DNA of 64,000 nt from Paralithodes platypus (GCA_032716605.1 CM064519.1:21941297-22005296), one strand, 5' to 3'. Numbered from the stretch's first letter, positions 21,605 to 32,525 are shown. Notes: generated from the sequence alone by a model not told the origin. Numbers and translations: made by a program.

Positions 21605-21976
21605 TTATTCATTTACAAACGCAGTCAGTCGCGGGTTTGAAGCGAGATATATGTCTAAGCGGAGTTTAAATGAATCAACGGTGCTGCAGTCTATAACGTC
21701 TCGGGGAAGCCCATTCCACAAGTTGACAACTCGATTGAAGAAGAAATTCTTAGATTCGTGTGAGTTAAAAGATTTACCAATAATTTTGCAACCGTTTCCC
21801 CGCATGTAATTAGATTGGTCGATAGTGAAGTACTTACTACAGTTCATATTGTCAATGCCTTTGATGATTTTGAACACTTGAATTAAGTCACCTCTTAATC
21901 TGCGCTGGGTTAAAGGAAATAGATTTAATTCTCTAAGACGCTCTTCGTATGGTTTGTTCTTTAGGCTAGGTATCAT
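21605..21976 (-). pseudogene. CR1 ORF2, C-terminal segment
   Basis: Reads YEERLRELNLFPLTQRRLRG, DLIQVFKIIKGIDN and FFFNRVVNLWNGLPRDVIDC followed by SF+LD: the standard end of CR1 ORF2 proteins. It ends at a stop codon at 21605, the natural end of the element's coding region. It is separated from the reverse transcriptase frame by frameshifts between about 21976 and 22091, where translated pieces of the connecting block are still recognisable. Confidence 0.85.
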
Positions 21977-22090
21977 TTTGGTAACTCTACGTTGAACTCG
22001 TTCTAGCTTGTTTATGTCTTTTTTGGTAATAAGGGCACCAGCATTGAACGCAGTATTCCAGAAGAGGGCGGACTAAGGAATTGTAAAGGG

Positions 22091-23100
22091 TTAGGATAAC
22101 GTCTTGGATTTATGCTCAAATGACCTGCCTATAAAGACAATTATTTTGTTTGCCTTCTTAACAACTTCTGAACATTGTTGACTCGGTTTTAGGTTACTCG
22201 ATATTGTTACTCCCAGATCGGTTTCTCTGTTTACATTCTTAAGCCGAGTGCCATTCATCGAATAGTTTGCTTTCTCATTTAGGTATCCGATATGTAGTAC
22301 TTTACATTTATCAGCATTGAAACTCATTTGCCAAATTTGGGCCCAATGTGACAATTTATCTAGATTGTGTTGCATATCGTCAACTTGATCTTTTGAGAGT
22401 ACGCTATTTGCAATTTTTGTATCGTCAGCAAATTTTGAGATTGTACAGGTGAGACCCTCATCTATGTCGTTGATGTAAATTAGAAAGAGAATTGGTCCTA
22501 GTACCGATCCCTGGGGTACCCCGCTACTTACATTGGTCCATTTAGATGCCTTACCGTTTATGACTACTCTTTGCTTTCTGTCGCTGAGCCAATTTTCTAT
22601 CCATTTCAACACACCGTCTTGTATTCCATGCGCTTTTAGTTTTAGCAGTAAACGTTTGTGGGGAACTTTGTCAAAGGCCTTTTGAAAATCAAGGTATATA
22701 ATATCTACAGCTTTACTCTCATCGTAGAGGTTGAGGATATCATGGAAGAAGTCTAAGAGGTTTGTTAAACATGAACGTTTTTTACGAAAGCCGTGTTGAG
22801 TATCTTTAAGTATGTTATTTTCCTCCAAGTGATTTACGAGTCTGTCTCGTATGACCGTTTCTAGCATTTTACATACAACTGAGGTTAAGCTAATTGGACG
22901 ATAATTACTGGGTAGGGATTTGCTGCCTTTTTTGAATATCGGTGTTACGTTGGCTATCTTCCACTGATCAGGCATAGTTCCAGACTGCAAGGATTTATTG
23001 AATAGTAATGTCAGTGGTTTGGAAAGCTCATCCTTAGCTTCCTTTAGAACTCTAGGCGAGATTGTATCAGGTCCAGGCGTTTTATTTACCTTGAGTTTAT
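22091..23100 (-). pseudogene. CR1 ORF2, reverse transcriptase domain
   Basis: The best-preserved part. NYRPISLTSVVCKMLE (fingers), QHGFRKKRSCLTNLL, IIYLDFQKAFDKVPHKRLL (box A with catalytic Asp), SGVPQGSVLGPILFLIYIND (box B), SKFADDTKI (box C, catalytic Asp-Asp) and TDLGVTISSNLKPS (thumb-side box) all follow in order. Translating upstream of the first Met to about 23100 also gives the KTPGPDTISP block that begins this domain. An in-frame TAA at about 23102 cuts it from the endonuclease half. Confidence 0.9.
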
Positions 23101-23101
23101 C

Positions 23102-23683
23102 TTAACAATTCAATACTTCTCTCTCTGTAACGGTGATATTGCTTAGAACATTTGAATTATCAATCTGAATCGGCGATGGTGTAGGGATATCACTGAGGTC
23201 TTCTGTTGTAAAAACTGATGCAAAGAAGGTATTGAGGGCATTACTCATTTGTACTTCGTCTTTGGTGTATTCTCCATTTTCATCGACTAACGGTCCAACA
23301 GTTGAAGTAACTAGTTTTTTCTTTCTGATATAACTATAGAATTCTTTCGGGTTTGTTTTACTTTGATTCGCAATATGTAACTCTAGGGTCTTTTTACTTT
23401 GCTTAATTAACTTTTTGGCTTTGCGTCGTAGCTCTACAAATTTCACCCGTTCTTCGTCATTTTGTGAGGATTTTAATCAATCGTTAGCAAAAAATTTTTT
23501 AGCAAGCAGGCAGTTTGAAATATCTTTATTCCACCATTTGGGCTTATTATTATGGCCTGGACGCCGTATTTTCGATGGTATGCAGTCTTGCACTGCTTTT
23601 AGGTAAGTGGTTTCGAATAACTTCCAAGATGTATTTATGTCGTTATTGTTAATTAAAAAGCTCCAGTCAGTTTCTTTAAACAT
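23102..23683 (-). pseudogene. CR1 ORF2, linker region
   Basis: Two frames (23477-23683 and 23102-23446) give RRPGHNNKPKWWNKDIS and KEFYSYIRKKK..PLVDENGEYT..NTFFASVFT. These are the WW-N and KxFYSYI..NxFFxSVF segments typical of the spacer between endonuclease and reverse transcriptase in CR1/L2 elements. A frameshift near 23460 separates them. Confidence 0.85.
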
Positions 23684-23738
23684 AGCTCTAAGGTTATGAA
23701 AGTTTGCTTTCTTGAAATTAGGGACTTTTTCGATGCTA

Positions 23739-24585
23739 CTATTTGGTTTTGGTTTTCACTTTTAAAGTGAAAGTTATCTTACGATGGTCGCTGTTACTGA
23801 ATTCATCACCAACATTCAAATTCTCTATTAATTCTTCTTTTGCTGCAAGTACAATGTCAAGAACGTTATTACCACGGGTCGGTGTTCGAACAAATTGATA
23901 AAGCGAACTCTCTTGCAAGTTCGTATACAAGTCATGTCCGGAGTGTGAAGTAAAAGAGTATTGCCCCACTTGGTCACAGGTAAATTAAAGTCGCCAATAA
24001 ATACGGTATCTTGTGAGTTACTTACATCTGCAATTTGTTCATAAATTTCTCGGTCAGTTTGCACTGATTGAGCTGGAGGTCTGTATATTAATGCAAGTAT
24101 TATTTTTGTACCTTTATTATTCTTTATTAGCACAAAAGAAGTGTCGACGTTCACAATTTGAGGTTTTGACAAGAGGGTCGGGTTAAGACTTTCTTTGATA
24201 TAAAATAAAACGCCACCTCCATTTTTATTTATTCGACTTTTCTCAAACATTACATAACCGGGAAGTGAATACGCTGCTAAAAAGTCTCTATCTACTGTAT
24301 TGAGCCAAGATTCTGTTATACCAATCACATCATAATTTTCAGTAAACACTAGTTCCTCTAAATCTGAAAATTTATTGCGTATGCTACGAGCGTTTGCATA
24401 GAAAACCTTTAAAGTTGCGGTTTTAGAACTCGCAGAACGTTCTTTAATCAAATTTTTGGTTCTGGTCGGATCTACATTTACATTCATGGCTGACATCGGT
24501 CCTCGGTCGTTATCCCTGGCGGTTTTGAATTTGGGTCGTGTTGGTGGAGCTTTATCCAAATTCGCGGTTCTTGACAGATTAGCAT
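23739..24585 (-). pseudogene. CR1 ORF2, apurinic-type endonuclease domain
   Basis: Catalytic landmarks are in order: YANARSIRNKF (Asn), GITESWLN (Glu), ALIYRPP, FIGDFNLP (Asp, Asn). In a shifted frame come QFVRTPTRGNNVLDIVL and FSNSDHRKI (Asp, His). One frameshift near 23960 therefore separates the first four motifs from the last. The reading frame is open upstream into the end of ORF1, overlapping it by several codons; no ATG was found at the head of the domain. Confidence 0.85.
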
Positions 24586-24796
24586 TTAATTCCTTCGCAG
24601 GTTGTCGCCCTCGCTGTCTTCGGTCCTCCTTCCTGGTTGTCCTGTGCTGAGTCGATTTCTTCTCCGAAAATCCTTCACCGCATCGTTGAGAAAACGCCCA
24701 AAACGTGCTGCTCCCACCTGGTTCAGATGAACTCCATCGTCCGAAAACAAATAGTCATCGTAGTAGAAATTGTAACCTAGATCAAGTGGACATGTT
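24586..24796 (-). pseudogene. CR1 ORF1, C-terminal end with esterase-like motif
   Basis: About 70 codons ending in TAA at 24586-24588. The sequence contains YYDDYLFSDDGVHLNQVGAA, then FGRFLNDAVKDF. The D-G-V-H-L motif is the Asp-x-x-His catalytic block of SGNH/GDSL-type esterases, a domain known from ORF1 of several CR1/L2 retrotransposons. The Ser block is lost to 5' truncation (an in-frame TAA lies just upstream). Confidence 0.75.
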
Positions 24797-24800
24797 TTTA

Positions 24801-25170
24801 ATTATGTGGATAAGGCTGGGGTTGCCCTAAATACTGGTGAGGCACGGAAAGGATCAGCCAGGGAGGCCAAGTGGTGAAACAGGAGTTCCAGCTGTCCTTA
24901 TCAACAACCTAGCACTCCCCGGGAGTACCGACCTGTTTGGCTAGTGCCTACCTACAGCCTCCTCCTAACAACGACCTTCTGACCTCCTGTGACAACCCAT
25001 CTAGAAAAATAGAAGGTAGTGACTTGAATAATGTGGTAGCCCCTGTGTACCAGGCTCATGGGTAACACACAGAGATTGCTGCAGTATTTTATCGCAATAT
25101 TTCCGGGCTCTTTCGTATTGAAATCGGCTACTATACTGAAGGGCAGATATGTTAAGTGCCTGAATTTTGA
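24801..25170. other. Stretch with no gene seen
   Basis: Mixed-composition sequence upstream of the CR1 remnant. No motif recognised in either strand. Confidence 0.3.
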
Positions 25171-25380
25171 TTATCCCCTTCAGCACATTGACGGCTATTT
25201 AACTTTGATTCGGGCTAAAATTACACGATAGTAGGCAGTTTAAAAAGGAGCTATGTTATTTAGAGGGTTTACTGAGATCGTATTTAACCCCTTCAGTCCT
25301 TAAGGTAAAATTACAAGTTAAAGAAAATCGTGAAGCAGTAACCAGAATATGACATCACGTCATCGTGCTGAAGGGGTTAA
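25171..25380. mobile_element. TTAA element, family D, diverged copy
   Basis: Begins TTATCCCCTTCAGCACATTG and ends CATCGTGCTGAAGGGGTTAA. An extra internal TTAACCCCTTCAG at about 25280 suggests two partial D copies side by side. Confidence 0.7.
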
Positions 25381-25519
25381 ACTTAATTTATGAAGTTACC
25401 ATACTACAATTGATTGACAAAATTGACGGAAAAATAGCTCGTGTGACACCACCTTCACTCTCAAATTCATTCATGTTTAGCATAGGTATACCTTGGTCAC
25501 GTGATGGCAGCCGTTCACC

Positions 25520-25890
25520 TTAAGGGGGGTCACCTGCTTTTTTTCTCTACTTTTCTCTCTTTCTCTGGCTTGTATCCATTCGGGCCCATTCAGCCTACTG
25601 GTTTAAGAAGTTTGTCCCCAACTAGGTATCGATATATTCCTGGCGATCGATAGCGAGCCAGCATTGTATGGAGAAATCCGGCTTCGCCGGAGACATTTTG
25701 CTATCGAAAAATTTACAAATTTAGCCTGCTGTCAAAAACATTATACAAAAATATGCTGGTTCGCTACCGCTCGCCAGGATAAAATCGATACCTGGATGGG
25801 GATAAACGTCTTAAAACAGTAGGCTGAATGGGGCCGAATGAATACAAGCCAAAGAGAGAGGGAGAATAAAAACGAGGTGGGCCCCCTTAA
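25520..25890. mobile_element. TTAA element, family A (copy 6)
   Basis: Both TTAA sites intact. Ends TTAAGGGGGGTCACCTG and GTGGGCCCCCTTAA. Hairpin CCGGCTTCGCCGG and the flanking blocks GATAGCGAGCCAGC and GCTACCGCTCGCCAGG are complete. One of the best copies for a reference. Confidence 0.9.
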
Positions 25891-26110
25891 GTTCCATGAT
25901 ACTTCTAAGGCGGTTCATGCAACCATCCACAATCATTCTCTCCACATGGCCAAACCACCACGGTTTAATAGGAAACATCACATCTTCTCTAATCCAAGTC
26001 CCTCTATCAACTCGGCTCTCATTGGTCTCTCTATCACCCAGACATCACACATGGTTGCTATCTATCAAGTTCTTGCTAATACGTGTACCTTCCAACTCCT
26101 ACCGTATTGT
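25891..26110 (-). pseudogene. RTE-like reverse transcriptase C-terminal fragment
   Basis: The minus strand reads WWFGHVERMIVDGCMNRLRS, matching the R-W-FGH-x-x-RM segment near the C-terminus of RTE-like retrotransposon proteins (compare LRWFGHMEHM in the copy at 36.8-38.8 kb). Upstream residues (VGDREDQ-like) are degenerate. The fragment begins right at the TTAA end of the family-A element. Confidence 0.6.
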
Positions 26111-26490
26111 ACATATATAAGCTTTATCGTAATATTCACCTATATTTTCTCGTTAGGGAAAACACGAAGTAGCGCTGTTGTTTGGTGCTAATGCTTCAAA
26201 TTGGTACCACAAACTCACCTGGAGCTTTGTTCACCTACCTGTGACGATGATTTACAGATATGAGCAATGTTTAGGCAAAGCTTAGCCTAGAGTAAGCCCC
26301 ATAAGTTAGATGTGTATGGACAAAGCACCAGTAGTTTGGTATTCTATGAATATGAACAAAATATACGTAACTTCACGTGGGTTGCCCCCTGGGAAGTAGG
26401 TGTATATGGATGTTTGTTTGTGAGCGAGTAAAATAGCTTAGCCTTAAATAATATTTTGTTGATATTAAAGAAAGAAAATAATTATTAATA
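26111..26490. other. AT-rich stretch, nothing recognised
   Basis: No open frame with a motif. It leads into the 30-bp tandem array. Confidence 0.35.
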
Positions 26491-27510
26491 TACTGCCCTT
26501 CTCGTGACGCACCGCTTGTCTGGTGCCCTTCTCGTGACGCACCGCTTGTCTGGTGCCCTTCTCGTGACGCACCGCTTGTCTGGTGCCCTTCTCGTGACGC
26601 ACCGCTTGTCTGGTGCCCTTCTCGTGACGCACCGCTTGTCTGGTGCCCTTCTCGTGATGCACCGCTTGTCTGGTGCCCTTCTCGTGATGCACCGCTTGTC
26701 TGGTGCCCTTCTCGTGACGCACCTCTTGTCTGGTGCCCTTCTCGTGACGCACCGCTTGTCTGGTGCCCTTCTCGTGACGCACCGCTTGTCTGGTGCACTT
26801 CTCGTGACGCACCGCTTGTCTGGTGCCCTTCTCGTGACGCACCGCTTGTCTGGTGCCCTTCTCGTGATGCACCGCTTGTCTGGTGCCCTTCTCGTGACGC
26901 ACCGCTTGTCTGGTGCCCTTCTCGTGACGCACCGCTTGTCTGGTGCACTTCTCGTGACGCACCGCTTGTCTGGTGCCCTTCTCGTGATGCACCGCTTGTC
27001 TGGTGCCCTTCTCGTGACGCACCGCTTGTCTGGTGCCCTTCTCGTGACGCACCGCTTGTCTGGTGCCCTTCTCGTGACGCACCGCTTGTCTGGTGCCCTT
27101 CTCGTGACGCACCGCTTGTCTGGTGCCCTTCTCGTGACGCACCGCTTGTCTGGTGCCCTTCTCGTGATGCACCGCTTGTCTGGTGCACTTCTCGTGACGC
27201 ACCGCTTGTCTGGTGCCCTTCTCGTGACGCACCGCTTGTCTGGTGCCCTTCTCGTGACGCACCGCTTGTCTGGTGCACTTCTCGTGACGCACCGCTTGTC
27301 TGGTGCCCTTCTCGTGATGCACCGCTTGTCTGGTGCACTTCTCGTGACGCACCGCTTGTCTGGTGCCCTTCTCGTGACGCACCGCTTGTCTGGTGCACTT
27401 CTCGTGACGCACCGCTTGTCTGGTGCACTTCTCGTGACGCACCGCTTGTCTGGTGCACTTCTCGTGACGCACCGCTTGTCTGGTGCACTTCTTGTGACAC
27501 ATCGCTTTTC
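26491..27510. repeat. 30-bp minisatellite, about 34 copies
   Basis: Strict 30-bp period with core CTCGTGACGCACCGCTTGTC. Two positions vary between copies: GACGC/GATGC and GTGCCC/GTGCAC. Because 30 is a multiple of three, one plus frame (370 codons) and three minus frames (345-375 codons) are open at once. The array fades into diverged units up to about 27650. No known domain appears in any frame. Confidence 0.95.
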
Positions 27511-27689
27511 TAAGGCACTTCTAATGACCTCCCACTTGTCTGGTGCTCTTCTCGTGACACCCAACTTGGCTGAGGGTATTCTTGTCACCTCCCGCTATCT
27601 GGTGCACTTCTTGTGACACCCTTCTGCTGGTAATAACGTGCAGCACTTTATGTGACACCAGTGGAGGCCCTACAGAAGAGAGCGCATAA

Positions 27690-27950
27690 AAGAAAGAGAT
27701 AGTTCCCACATTTTACAATGCTCTGATACGGCCTCCCCTAGAATATGTTGTTCAGTTCTGGTGTCCAGAAATCAGGAACAATATAGAGTGACTAGGAAAA
27801 TCCAAGCTTGGGCTACAAAACTAATTCCATCGATTAGAAAGCTATGAGAACCGATTGTATGTCTTGGTCTCTTTTCGTTGAAAATATGGAAAAATACAAA
27901 TATTCCCAATGATTGCTATAATCACCGGTGCAATTCACACAATTGCAATA
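27690..27950 (+). pseudogene. CR1-like reverse transcriptase C-terminal fragment
   Basis: Reads YNALIRPPLEYVVQFWCPEI, then LGKIQAWATKLIPSI with stops in between. This is the block following the thumb in CR1 elements (RP.LEY..Q.W.P). It is degenerate. Confidence 0.7.
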
Positions 27951-28181
27951 ATCTACTACAATTAGTATTGAAGGAATTAAAGAGCATGTACTAGAAATGA
28001 GAAGTAAAGTTAAAGTAATTCAAAAAATAAAAAGTAGAACTGGAGAGATGCCAGAAAAGGGGAAAGGAAGTGGAGAGAGGGAGTATGAATAATGGAGGGT
28101 ATTGTCAAAGAAATGGAGAGAGAAAAAGTATCAAGGAAAACCAACAATGATAAAACGATAGATATATAGAGAAATATATTT

Positions 28182-28284
<103 letters not shown>

Positions 28285-28379
28285 TCTAAGAAGTAAAAGG
28301 ACGGGGAGGGGGGGGGAGGGGCTAGAGGGGGGCAGGATGCAAATGAGGACATTACACGCTGGTAACTTACAGCCCCTGA

Positions 28380-28735
28380 TAATGCACTCCTACACACACA
28401 TACGCACACACACACACACACTTCTCTTATTACACATACGCACACATGGAAACGTAAACACACACACACATACACAGACGGAGGTGTAAACGTACACACG
28501 CATTTCACAAACACACATGGAGACGAAAACGTACACAAATACACACATGGAATCGTAAACATACATAGACATTTATCTGAATACACACACTTCTATACAT
28601 GTACATACTGTACATAATTATATATTGAGATGTAAGTGCACACACACATACTCATACACAGACGAAAGTGTAAACATACACACACACATCTCTACATGCA
28701 CATACGCACACATAGAGACGTAAACACACACACTT
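28380..28735. repeat. (CA)-rich degenerate repeat
   Basis: Diverged ACACACATxxGxAxACGTAAAC-type units. Cys/Val-rich minus-strand frames across it are low-complexity by-products. Confidence 0.8.
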
Positions 28736-29097
28736 TTTTTAATAGAAGGTCCCACCCATTGGCCATTCTTAAGTAAGCCATTTAGGTTTACAGAAGAGCG
28801 ACCGTAACTTACATTAATGCATGTCCACAAATACTTCAGTAAGGTAAGCATGTTTCATGTTTTTATATTTTATTTGTATATATTATGTTAAGAATTGTTA
28901 ATATATTACGTCTTCATTTATTTATATGAAACTTACAAAAAGGTGTCCTACATAGATAAGCTATGTTCTCTCACATTTTATTTTACCTCTCTAAACTCAA
29001 CTAAGCTGCTCACCAATGCGGCCCTCTGCCTCAGCCATCTCAAAGTCTAGGTCCCTCACCATTGTCCTCTTCAATGGTGAGGACCTTGTTCCCCTCA
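28736..29097. other. Stretch with no gene seen
   Basis: AT-rich sequence between the CA-rich repeat and the family-G element. Nothing recognised. Confidence 0.35.
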
Positions 29098-29308
29098 AGC
29101 CGGTATCACACGAGCGCTTTTTCACTCAACATTCATCCTCAACACTGATCTGGCAGCTTATGAGGTCAACATTTAGAATATTTTGGTCACCTACATTCAT
29201 CTAGCAACAGTCTAGTTTCCATTACCAGTGCAAAATATTCCGGAAATGTTGCCAGGAAAATATTTATCATCGAATGTTGACCATAAATGCTCTCGTGTGA
29301 TACCGGCT
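29098..29308. mobile_element. Harbinger-like MITE, family G (copy 2)
   Basis: Ends AGCCGGTATCACACGAGCGC and GCTCTCGTGTGATACCGGCT, flanked on both sides by TCA (29095-29097, 29309-29311). It aligns over its whole length with the inverse of the copy at 11490. Confidence 0.8.
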
Positions 29309-29438
29309 TCAGACACAGGAGTATAGACGTGTGTAGAAAGAAGTAGAGTCGGCCTCTCATCCATGTTGTGACTTGGCTTCTCGAATGGGGATTCTTCTCT
29401 GATATTTGTTCACCTAACCTGGTACAGAAGACACTAGC

Positions 29439-29764
29439 TTAAGGGGAGATATCCACTTAAGGGATGTTTTTCTTGACCCCCTTCTCCCTCATGTTTAGCC
29501 CCATTGCTTTTGATATTATAAAACGTTTGCCCCATTAGTTTAGCGATTTTAAGAACTTCCACCCCATATTAAGACCGTTCGTGCCATTCAGGTGTTGATT
29601 TTATCCTGGCGAGCGATAGCGAGCCTGTAATTTAAGAGGAACCGACCTTCGGCCGGGACATTTTTCTACCGAAAAATTTACAAATTTATCTTGAAAGGGA
29701 CTCAAGGGGGTGTAATTTTAAGCTTGATGGAGGTCTAGGGAACAAAGTAAATACCTCCCCTTAA
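29439..29764 (+). mobile_element. TTAA element, family B (copy)
   Basis: TTAA at both ends, the right one shared with the next family-B copy. Core TCCTGGCGAGCGATAGCGAG, hairpin CCGACCTTCGGCCGG and right half AAGCTTGATGGAGGTCTAGG are all present. Confidence 0.9.
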
Positions 29765-29993
29765 GGGGAGATGGGTCGCTTTTCTGGACCCTTTTCTTCC
29801 GCGTCTTTAGCCCCATTAGTTTTGAGATTTTAAGACGGTCGGCCCATTATTTTGTCGATTTTAACACCTTTCGCCCCATTTCGTTGTCAATTTTAAGACC
29901 TTTCGTGCAACTTAGGTGTCGATTTTTTTTCCGGCGAGCGATTGCGAGCCTGTAATTCTAAGAGGAACCTGCCTTCGGCCGGGAAATTTTCCT
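29761..29993 (+). mobile_element. TTAA element, family B, truncated copy
   Basis: Starts at the TTAA shared with the preceding copy, runs through CCGGCGAGCGATTGCGAGCC and TTCGGCCGGGAAATTTTCC, then breaks off at about 29993 against an unrelated coding fragment. Confidence 0.85.
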
Positions 29994-30420
29994 CCCAACG
30001 ACGAGAACACCAGTGGATTGAAGCCCCCGTGATCCCTGTTCAAAATATATTCTTCATAAGCTCGTTTCATCTTAATTATATTTCTCAAATATGTCGCCTT
30101 GAGTCCTTGTTCGCGATATGTCTGTACTCTCGGGTTGAAGAATTGATGTCGAAAAAAAAGACGCTGTTCCCTCGTCCAAAGAATCGAACACTTACATACA
30201 CTCTTGCTTCATTAAAAGCATTTGCAATGTTGTGGACCAAATACTGTCCGTCCATAGGCTCAAGGTCAGGTTCGATTTTGATATCATGGCACACCTCGTC
30301 CAGCATTTGTGCCGTGATATCTCGTACTTCATCATGCCGGATACAAATGAATTCTCCTCTCTTACAACTCATACAGTGGTCCTTGTTCTGTATTACCCTA
30401 CATACACATTTCAAAGTTAG
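29990..30420 (-). pseudogene. Fragment of a mobile-element protein with CxxC/RH-RD nuclease-like domain
   Basis: The minus strand reads DHCMSCKRGEFICIRHDEVR, DITAQMLDEVCHDIKIEPDL, then SVRFFGRGNSVFFFDI. After a frameshift it reads MKRAYEEYILNRDHGGFNPL. From memory this pattern (H-x-x-x-C-K-x-G-x-F, RH, RD, VC-D, EP-L, FFD, GxFxPLVF) recurs in many invertebrate retroelement proteins. I cannot name the element class. E-P, D and FFD-x-R-V could be PD-(D/E)xK nuclease residues (inference). Here the middle Asp is replaced (ARVYVS), and a frameshift follows, so it is inactive. Confidence 0.6.
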
Positions 30421-30819
30421 GTATTGATACATAGATGGAGGCGTAAATATATACACGCATTTCTCTGAATATACACATCTACACCTGCGTGAGGACTTCC
30501 TTTCACACACTGTACAGAAATACACACTTATATGCACATACGCGCACATGGATTCACACACAAACATTAACACACTTATTTGCACAAACACATACAATAG
30601 CAAACACACACACTCTGAGACTCGCAAACACAAACACAGGTACAGTACTCACATATACACAACAACGCTTGAGCATACACACACGCTCTCCGGACATTCA
30701 CACATATGCATAAATGAACTTGTTAGTTTATTTACGTGTCTGTATTCATATTCACACCATCTTGCGGGAGCGTACAGATGCACTTTATTTCTTGACACAC
30801 GCACACACCTTGTTACAAG
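30421..30819. repeat. CA-rich degenerate sequence
   Basis: Diverged ACACAxAC units leading into the pure (CA)n tract. Frames across it are His/Thr-rich by-products. Confidence 0.7.
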
Positions 30820-30835
30820 CTGCGCGCGCGCGCAC

Positions 30836-30905
<70 letters not shown>
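30820..30905. repeat. (CG)n/(CA)n microsatellite
   Basis: A short CGCGCG block followed by about 70 bp of pure CA. Confidence 0.95.
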
Positions 30906-30910
<5 letters not shown>

Positions 30911-31012
30911 TATATTGTATACACATAACGAGTTATAATGTTTACTTATTTACGTGTTTGTTATTACATTCTCATCTTATACGTACTGTATATACAAATG
31001 CACTACTATTTC

Positions 31013-31320
31013 TTAAGGGAGCCCACCTCGCTTCAATATTTTCCTGGCGAGCGGTAGCGAGCCAGCATATATATATATATATTTTTGTTTTGACAGCAAG
31101 CTAAATTTGTACATTTTTCGATAGAAAAATGTCTCCGGCGAAGCCGGATTTCTCCATACAATGCTGGCTCGCTATCGCTCGCCAGGAATAAATCGACACC
31201 TGGATGGGGATAAACGTTTTAAAACAGTTGGCTGAATGGGGCCGAATGGATACAAGCCAGGGAAAGAGAGAAAAGGAGAGAAAGATAAAAAATAAAAAAA
31301 AACGGTGACCCCCCCGTTAA
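31013..31320. mobile_element. TTAA element, family A (copy 7), internally deleted
   Basis: Both TTAA sites are intact. The left arm lacks about 80 bp between GCCCACCTCGCTTC and AATATTTTCCTGGCGAGC, so the hairpin arms are unequal. The CCGGCGAAGCCGG centre is complete. Confidence 0.85.
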
Positions 31321-31546
31321 GGTCACACACATACAGTTGTACAGATGCGTAAAAGTATGGCGTACACAATGTTATTTATGAACACAGGTGTCTACAAATA
31401 GTTACATACATACACACGATACAGTTACACACACTAATGCATGAATACACATATAGTATCATATGGTTCACATAAACACATTTGATAGTGAATACAATGA
31501 AACTGTAAATAATGCCAGAATTTCCTCCTTTTCAACATAGGTAAAA

Positions 31547-32092
31547 TGAGTTAATATAGACAACTTCCTATATCACACATCTAAATGAGTTAATATAGAC
31601 AACTTCCTATATCACACATCTAAATGAGTTAATATAGACAACTTCCTATATCACACATCTAAATGAGTTAATATAGACAACTTCCTATATCACACATCTA
31701 AATGAGTTAATATAGACAACTTCCTATATCACACATCTAAATGAGTTAATATAGACAACTTCCTATATCACACATCTAAATGAGTTAATATAGACAACTT
31801 CCTATATCACACATCTAAATGAGTTAATATAGACAACTTCCTATATCACACATCTAAATGAGTTAATATAGACAACTTCCTATATCACACATCTAAATGA
31901 GTTAATATAGACAACTTCCTATATCACACATCTAAATGAGTTAATATAGACAACTTCCTATATCACACATCTAAATGAGTTAATATAGACAACTTCCTAT
32001 ATCACACATCTAAATGAGTTAATATAGACAACTTCCTATATCACACATCTAAATGAGTTAATATAGACAACTTCCTATATCACACATCTAAA
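31547..32092. repeat. 39-bp minisatellite, 14 near-identical copies
   Basis: Units with core AATGAGTTAATATAGACAAC repeat with almost no variation, so the array is recent or homogenised. Confidence 0.95.
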
Positions 32093-32199
32093 AATATAGC
32101 CACTATATAATGTGAGCTTATCATCACCAGCCTGAAGCACCAACTGCAGGACCGGTGTAGCAGGCCAGATGAAGGGGAGGGTTTTAGTTTGCTCCCTGG

Positions 32200-32445
32200 A
32201 CCCATACATCAAGCTTACAAAAACACCCCCAAGACCCCCTTTCCAGATATATTCGTACATTTTTCGGTAATAAAAACACCTAACTGACACTAAGCGTCTT
32301 AAAATTTACATAGGTCTTAAAATCGCCAAACTAATGAGGCGAACATCTTAAAATCTCAAAGTTAATGTGGCCAAACATAAGGGAGATGGTAAAAAAAAGA
32401 AAAAAGAAAAAAGAAAAAAAAAGAAAAAAAAACCAGCCCCTTAGG
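32200..32445 (-). mobile_element. TTAA family B fragment
   Basis: CATCAAGCTTACAAAAACACC, then TACATTTTTCGGTAATAAAAA, then AAAATCGCCAAACTAATG and AAACATAAGGGAGATGG: family B in minus orientation with its core deleted and an A-rich end. Confidence 0.75.
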
Positions 32446-32457
32446 TGAAAGTATGTC

Positions 32458-32477
32458 CCCCCCCCCCCCCCCCCCCT
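32458..32477. repeat. Poly-C tract
   Basis: About 19 consecutive C. Confidence 0.9.
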
Positions 32478-32525
32478 CCTCCCCCTGACCCCTTTATACC
32501 CAGGGTTCAAATGGTCTATAGTTCA

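Larger units (their letters stand above)
21598..24800 (-). mobile_element. CR1-type non-LTR retrotransposon, 5'-truncated and decayed
   Basis: About 3.2 kb in order on the minus strand: end of ORF1 (esterase-like), then ORF2 with apurinic-type endonuclease, linker, reverse transcriptase and C-terminal segment. Several frameshifts and one in-frame stop (near 23102) break ORF2. The 5' part of ORF1 is gone. Confidence 0.9.

Noticed and set aside
26373..27616. Four overlapping 345-375 codon frames as a repetitive secreted protein
   Set aside because: Equal openness of one plus and three minus frames follows from a stop-free 30-bp unit; no signal peptide or known repeat family seen.
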